From positions 434,001 through 498,000 of the forward strand of contig QKXI01000001.1 of the NCBI GenBank assembly GCA_003367665.1: a DNA stretch of 64,000 nt, in the 5' to 3' direction. The DNA is from Leifsonia sp. ku-ls. Lineage in GTDB: Bacteria > Actinomycetota > Actinomycetes > Actinomycetales > Microbacteriaceae. Positions 60,269 to 64,000 of this stretch are shown here, piece after piece. The translations under genes were made by a program, and so were the position numbers. The notes beneath the pieces were generated by a model. It did no database searches and had not been told where the DNA came from. It saw nothing but the letters and a program-made list of their open reading frames with translations. The number at the start of each line of letters is the position of its first letter. The stretch's first letter is position 1.

Positions 60269-60335
60269 CCACCCATTGTTCCATTCCAGGCTGCCGCGTG
60301 GCATGGGAATCAGCTGCCGTTCACCGGTGAGGGCT

Positions 60336-60341
60336 TAGGTT
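60336..60341 (+). promoter_or_regulatory. -10 element of the MgtE-N/CBS operon (leaderless)
   Basis: TAGGTT, six bases before the GTG at 60348. Confidence 0.55.
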
Positions 60342-60347
60342 TGTCTC

Positions 60348-61670
60348 GTGACTTCGACCAGAGTGTTCGTCGCCCGCCTCGCCGGGACGACCGTGTTCGA
60401 CCCCGTCGGTGACCGGGTCGGCAAGGTCCGCGACGTGCTCGTGGTGTACCGCAAGAGCGATCCGCCGCGCGTCGTCGGCCTGATCGTGGAGATCCCGGGC
60501 AAGCGCCGCGTCTTCCTCTCGATCGGCCGGGTGACCAGCATCTCCAGCGGTCAGATCATCACCAGCGGGATCATCAACATGCGCCGTTTCGAGCAACGCG
60601 GCGGCGAGGTGCGCGTGATCGCGGAGCTGCTCGGCCGCAAGGTCGTCTTCTCCGACGGCAGCGGAGAGGCGACCATCGAGGACGTCGCGATCGAGGAGAC
60701 CGACACCGGCGACTGGGCGGTCAGCCAGCTGTTCGTCCGCAAGCCCAAGACCGGCGCCTCCCCCTTCGCCAAGGGCGCGACCACGTTCGTCGCCTGGAAC
60801 GAGGTGCGCGAGAAGCAGAAGCGCGGAGAGGCGCAGTCGGCGGAGCAGCTGATCGCCACCTACTCCGAGCTCAAGCCCGCCGACCTCGCCAACACCCTGC
60901 TCGACCTGCCGCAGGAGCGCATGCTGGAGGTCGCGGAGGAGCTCCCCGACGACCGCCTCGCCGACGTGCTGGAGGAGATGCCGGAGAGCGAGCAGGTGCA
61001 GATCCTCGCCAAGCTCGACGACGACCGCGCCGCCGACGTGCTCGACCAGATGGAGCCGGACGACGCCGCCGACCTCATCGCCCAGCTGTCGGAGGAGCGC
61101 GGCGAGCACCTCCTGGAGCTGATGGAGCCGGAGGAGGCGGAGGACGTCCGCATGCTCCTCAGCTACAACCCCGACACCGCCGGCGGTCTGATGACGACCG
61201 AGCCGATCATCGTCTCGGCCGACGCGACCGTCGCGGAGGGCCTCGCGCTGATCCGCCGCCACGAGCTCGCGCCGGCGCTGGGCGCGGCCGTCTGCGTCAC
61301 GCTGCCGCCGTACGAGCCGCCGACCGGCCGGTTCCTCGGGGTCGTGCACTTCCAGCGGATGCTGCGCTACCCGCCGCACGTGCGCCTCGGCACCCTGCTC
61401 GACCCGGGTCTGGAGCCCGTGACGGCCGACACCTCCGCCGCCGAGGTGTCCCGCATCCTGGCGTCGTACAACCTCGTGTCCGTCCCCGTGGTGGACGACA
61501 AGCACCGGCTCGTCGGGGTGGTGACCATCGACGACATCCTCGACTATCTGCTCCCCGACGACTGGCGAAGTCAAGACGAGGACGACCCCGTAAAACGCGC
61601 GGCGCCGTCCGACGAGACCGGCAGCATCCGCGTTGTGAACGGAAGGAGGGGCGGAAGTGGCACGAGGTAG
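60348..61670 (+). CDS. PRC-barrel / MgtE N-domain / CBS protein without membrane channel
   Basis: The 440-residue protein has a PRC-barrel-like N terminus (about 5-75), a second one (about 85-150) and an MgtE intracellular N domain of repeated Asp/Glu-rich helices (about 165-265: LDLPQERMLEVAEELPDDRLADVLEEMP, in part). A CBS pair follows (about 275-400: TAGGLMTTEPIIV, VPVVDDKHRLVGVVTIDDIL). The five-helix Mg2+ channel of true MgtE is missing, so it cannot transport alone; it may be a Mg2+ sensor. A GTG at 60348 lies six bases after TAGGTT. The DUF1003 gene overlaps its end by 14 bases. Confidence 0.9.
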   Translation: MTSTRVFVARLAGTTVFDPVGDRVGKVRDVLVVYRKSDPPRVVGLIVEIPGKRRVFLSIGRVTSISSGQIITSGIINMRRFEQRGGEVRVIAELLGRKVVFSDGSGEATIEDVAIEETDTGDWAVSQLFVRKPKTGASPFAKGATTFVAWNEVREKQKRGEAQSAEQLIATYSELKPADLANTLLDLPQERMLEVAEELPDDRLADVLEEMPESEQVQILAKLDDDRAADVLDQMEPDDAADLIAQLSEERGEHLLELMEPEEAEDVRMLLSYNPDTAGGLMTTEPIIVSADATVAEGLALIRRHELAPALGAAVCVTLPPYEPPTGRFLGVVHFQRMLRYPPHVRLGTLLDPGLEPVTADTSAAEVSRILASYNLVSVPVVDDKHRLVGVVTIDDILDYLLPDDWRSQDEDDPVKRAAPSDETGSIRVVNGRRGGSGTR

Positions 61671-62181
61671 GCAGGACCCGGGGCTCGACGCCCCGAAGGG
61701 ACTCCGGACGCCGGTGCTCCGGCGCGACCCGGTGGAGTCGAGCGACCGCTTCGGGCGGTTCACCGAGTGGATCGCGCGGGCCATGGGCACGCCGTGGTTC
61801 GTGCTCGGGCTGACGATCTTCGTCGTCGCCTGGATGGCGTGGAACACGCTCACCCCGAAGGCCTGGCGGTTCGACTCGGCCGACCTGGGCTTCATCACGC
61901 TGACGCTCGTGCTGTCGCTGCAGGCGTCGTACGCGGCGCCGCTCATCCTGCTCGCGCAGAACCGGCAGGACGACCGCGACCGGGTGCAGATCGAGCAGGA
62001 CCGGCAGCGCGCCGAGCGCAACCTGGCCGACACCGAGTACCTGGCGCGCGAGGTCGTGGCGCTCCGGCTGGCGGTGAAGGACATGGCGACGAAGGACTTC
62101 ATCCGCGCCGAGCTGAGATCGCTGCTGGAGGATCTGGAGAAGTCCGAGTCGGGCGAGGGCGAACAGGCGGCCCGTGCCTGA
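61657..62181 (+). CDS. DUF1003 membrane protein
   Basis: The 174-residue protein has two membrane helices (about 44-65 and 75-100) joined by a short loop, with the family signature ASYAAPLILLAQNRQDDRDR at the second helix (core APLILLAQNRQ), and a soluble acidic C-terminal coiled coil. DUF1003 proteins have no assigned function. It starts with a GTG overlapping the upstream gene by 14 bases and overlaps mrp by eight bases, so the three genes are one translationally coupled operon. Confidence 0.92.
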   Translation: MARGRQDPGLDAPKGLRTPVLRRDPVESSDRFGRFTEWIARAMGTPWFVLGLTIFVVAWMAWNTLTPKAWRFDSADLGFITLTLVLSLQASYAAPLILLAQNRQDDRDRVQIEQDRQRAERNLADTEYLAREVVALRLAVKDMATKDFIRAELRSLLEDLEKSESGEGEQAARA

Positions 62182-63322
62182 CGCCCCTCTCGCCGGCGCG
62201 GTCCGCAGTGCGCTGGCCGCGGTGCTGGATCCCGAGATCCGCAAGCCGATCACCGAGCTCGACATGGTGGACGCCGTGGCGGTGGATGCGGACGGCCGCG
62301 CGTCGGTCGGCATCAAGCTGACGATCGTCGGCTGCCCGGCCGCGGACGCGATCGAGCGGGACGTGCGCGCGGCGACGGCCGCGGTGCCCGGCGTGACCGG
62401 TGTCACGGTCGACGTCTCCGTAATGACGCCGGCCGAGCGCCGCGCCCTGACGGAGAAGCTGCGGGCGGGGCGTCCGGCGCGCGGGCAGCAGTTCGGTCCC
62501 GACTCGCTGACCCGTGTGTACGCCGTGACCAGTGGAAAGGGCGGGGTCGGCAAGTCGACCCTCACGGCGAACCTCGCGGTCGCGCTGGCCGAGCGCGGGC
62601 TGCGCGTCGGGATCGTGGACGCCGACGTGCACGGCTTCTCGATTCCCGGCATCCTGGGCCTCACCGACGAGAACGGTGTCGCCCCGCGGCCGACGCGCGT
62701 GGACGACATGATCCTTCCCCCGGTCGCCTACGGCGTGAAGGTGGTCTCCATCGGGATGTTCGTCGACTCGGCCTCCGCGGCGGTCGCGTGGCGCGGGCCG
62801 ATGCTGCACCGGACCATCCAGCAGTTCCTGTCGGACGTGTTCTTCGGCGACCTGGACGTGCTCCTGCTCGACCTGCCGCCGGGCACGGGCGACGTCGCGA
62901 TCTCGGTCGGGCAGCTGCTGCCCGGCGCGGAGGTGCTCGTCGTGACGACGCCGCAGCCGGCCGCCGCCGACGTGGCGGAGCGCAGCGGGGTCGTGGCCAG
63001 GCAGACCGGCCAGAAGGTCATCGGCGTGATCGAGAACATGGCGGGGCTGGTGCAGCCGGACGGCAGCGTCCTCGACCTGTTCGGCTCAGGGGGCGGCGCC
63101 GAGGTGGCGCGACGGCTGTCGGCGGGCCAGGACGACGAGGTGCCGCTGCTCGCGAGCGTGCCGCTCAGCATCCCGCTGCGCGCCGGAGGCGACGCGGGCG
63201 CGCCGATCGTGGTGACCGACCCCGCCGACCCGGCCGCGGCCGCGATCCGCACCGTCGCGGAGCGCCTCGCCACCCGCCCGCGCGGCCTCGGCGGCCGCAA
63301 GCTCGGCCTCACCCTGCGCTGA
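62174..63322 (+). CDS. mrp: Mrp/NBP35-family P-loop ATPase (iron-sulfur carrier type) lacking CxxC
   Basis: The 382-residue protein has an N-terminal MIP18-like domain (about 8-90) and a deviant-Walker P-loop domain with TSGKGGVGKST (119-129), VDADVHGFSIP, LLDLPPGTGDVAI and VIENMAG. In Mrp/ApbC the ENM segment is followed by CxxC, which holds the transferable Fe-S cluster; here the next residues are GLVQPDGSVLDLFG with no cysteine. It may therefore be a non-cluster Mrp as in other actinobacteria. GTG 62174. Confidence 0.93.
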   Translation: MPDAPLAGAVRSALAAVLDPEIRKPITELDMVDAVAVDADGRASVGIKLTIVGCPAADAIERDVRAATAAVPGVTGVTVDVSVMTPAERRALTEKLRAGRPARGQQFGPDSLTRVYAVTSGKGGVGKSTLTANLAVALAERGLRVGIVDADVHGFSIPGILGLTDENGVAPRPTRVDDMILPPVAYGVKVVSIGMFVDSASAAVAWRGPMLHRTIQQFLSDVFFGDLDVLLLDLPPGTGDVAISVGQLLPGAEVLVVTTPQPAAADVAERSGVVARQTGQKVIGVIENMAGLVQPDGSVLDLFGSGGGAEVARRLSAGQDDEVPLLASVPLSIPLRAGGDAGAPIVVTDPADPAAAAIRTVAERLATRPRGLGGRKLGLTLR

Positions 63323-63330
63323 CGGCCGCC

Positions 63331-63714
63331 GAGTTGCCGCGCGCCGCCGACGCTCGGGCGCGCTAGCCGCGTCTCCTCACCACTCGACGAACCCCGGCCC
63401 GCCGGCCGGCTGTCGCCCGCCTCCCCCGGCCCCGCGGCCCAGTCGCCACATCATGTCACCACTCGGCTGCGATAGCCGCGTTTACTCACCACTCGGCGAA
63501 CGCCGCCTCGGAGACCTCGGAATGGCCGTACGACCGGACCCGCGCCCGAGTCGCCACGTCATGTCACCACTCGGCTCGGATAGCCGCGTTTACTCACCAC
63601 TCGGCGGCGCCAACCGGGGCGGCGCGGCGGGGGCCGCGTAGGCCCGGCCCGTGGCCGAGTTGCCGGATCTTGTCACCACTCGGGCGCGATAGCCGCGTTT
63701 ACTCACCACTCGGG
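63331..63714. repeat. Gene-free array of four diverged ~60-base repeats
   Basis: Four copies begin near 63331, 63441, 63548 and 63655, a period of about 107-110 bases. Each has a CGAGT(C/T)GCC block, a first TCACCACTCGG (degenerate in copy 1) and, about 30 bases later, GATAGCCGCGTTTAC (CTAGCCGCGTCTCC in copy 1) with a second TCACCACTCG. The CGAGT and ACTCG ends are inverted relative to each other. Unit similarity is high in copies 2-4. The spacers of about 45-50 bases are GC-rich and unrelated. This fills most of the 393 bases between mrp and the next gene; I see no promoter or RNA gene in it. Confidence 0.85.
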
Positions 63715-63715
63715 G

Positions 63716-64000
63716 TCAATCGGAGGGCGGTTCCACGGCTCGGGCGAGGAGCTCGGTGAGGAGGCGCTCGGCGAGGGGGCGCGGGAGCGCCTCCACGAGG
63801 GCGAGGAGCGGCGCCTGGTCGTCGGGCAGGCCGGGCGTCGGGCCGCCGGCGAGGCCGATCCCGTCGAGGATGCGGGCCGCGGTCGCCGAGTCGAGCTCGC
63901 CGGCGTCGGCGAGACCGGACGGGAGCGCGGAGAGCACCGCGGCGGCGTCGGCCGGCGGAACGCCGCGGGCCTCGTCGGCCGCGCCGCGGAGGGCCGCCTC
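63716..64000 (-). CDS. Unidentified protein, C-terminal fragment (runs off the right edge)
   Basis: The frame is open from the window end to a TGA at 63716-63718 and codes for at least 94 residues, Ala/Leu/Gly-rich and helical, with LLALVEALPRPLAERLLTELLARA near its end. The composition and third-position GC bias fit a real gene continuing to the right. I do not recognise the family. The start is outside the window; internal GTG 63937 is not a credible start. Confidence 0.55.
   Translation of the reverse strand, partial: EAALRGAADEARGVPPADAAAVLSALPSGLADAGELDSATAARILDGIGLAGGPTPGLPDDQAPLLALVEALPRPLAERLLTELLARAVEPPSD

Noticed and set aside
63453-63641. 62-codon frame within the repeat array coding for repeated MSPLG...DSRVYSPLG
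   Set aside because: It only reflects the DNA repeats; there is no promoter, ribosome-binding site or relation to known proteins.
63331-63714. CRISPR array
   Set aside because: The repeat units are about 60 bases, internally duplicated and diverged, the period is about 108 bases, and no cas genes are present.

Overview
The window is a gene-dense chromosomal segment of roughly 70% GC from an actinobacterium. Protein content and gene order point to Microbacteriaceae (Leifsonia-like, inferred): prfB-ftsE-ftsX-smpB, murI-rph-rdgB, a UPF0182 / YlbL / zincin-like / ThiF-like / UvrD / Nudix / AdnB-AdnA block arranged as in mycobacteria, and an mrp block. Many genes have a TANNNT box 6-9 bases before an ATG or GTG with no Shine-Dalgarno, the signature of leaderless mRNAs.

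Layout. 1-576: start of a protein phosphatase gene, then smpB. 639-3330: HxlR regulator with a divergent alcohol dehydrogenase, then a secreted trypsin-like protease and a small lipoprotein; this block lies inside the otherwise conserved ftsX-smpB order and is partly lower in GC. 3526-6870: ftsX, ftsE, prfB. 6949-11174: MFS transporter, flavin monooxygenase, tRNA-Leu(UAG), DedA protein, cation efflux pump. 11244-15110: rdgB, rph, murI, pncB, DUF3039. 15135-17764: ABC exporter. 18052-25227: envelope-glycan genes (LicC-like nucleotidyltransferase, Wzm/Wzt-type exporter, two GT2 glycosyltransferases, a CDP-alcohol phosphotransferase) with small unknown and regulatory genes between them. 25346-28496: HtrA protease and a DapC-like aminotransferase.

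28536-34544 is the most unusual region: seven genes on the minus strand, abutting or overlapping by a few bases, coding in order for a receiver-PIG-L deacetylase fusion, an ATP-grasp enzyme, a PHP hydrolase, a 52-residue membrane protein, a single-domain receiver, a membrane PAS histidine kinase and a carbon-nitrogen hydrolase. It looks like a phosphorelay built into a small-molecule or glycan-modifying pathway that I cannot match to a described system.

34664-35675: initiator tRNA with a strong terminator, then a HEPN-like/zinc-ribbon protein. 35767-55636: UPF0182, YlbL, inactive-looking zincin, ThiF-like protein, UvrD2-like helicase, NudC, a degenerate kinase-fold protein, AdnB and AdnA, DUF3107, a membrane protein, a MiaE-like ferritin-fold protein and a DEAD-box helicase. 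55751-63322: peptidoglycan-hydrolase-like secreted protein, PHP phosphoesterase, Xaa-Pro aminopeptidase, a stress-17M-like membrane protein, an MgtE-N/CBS protein without membrane domain, DUF1003 and Mrp. 63331-63714 is a gene-free array of four diverged repeats; a partial gene runs off the right edge.
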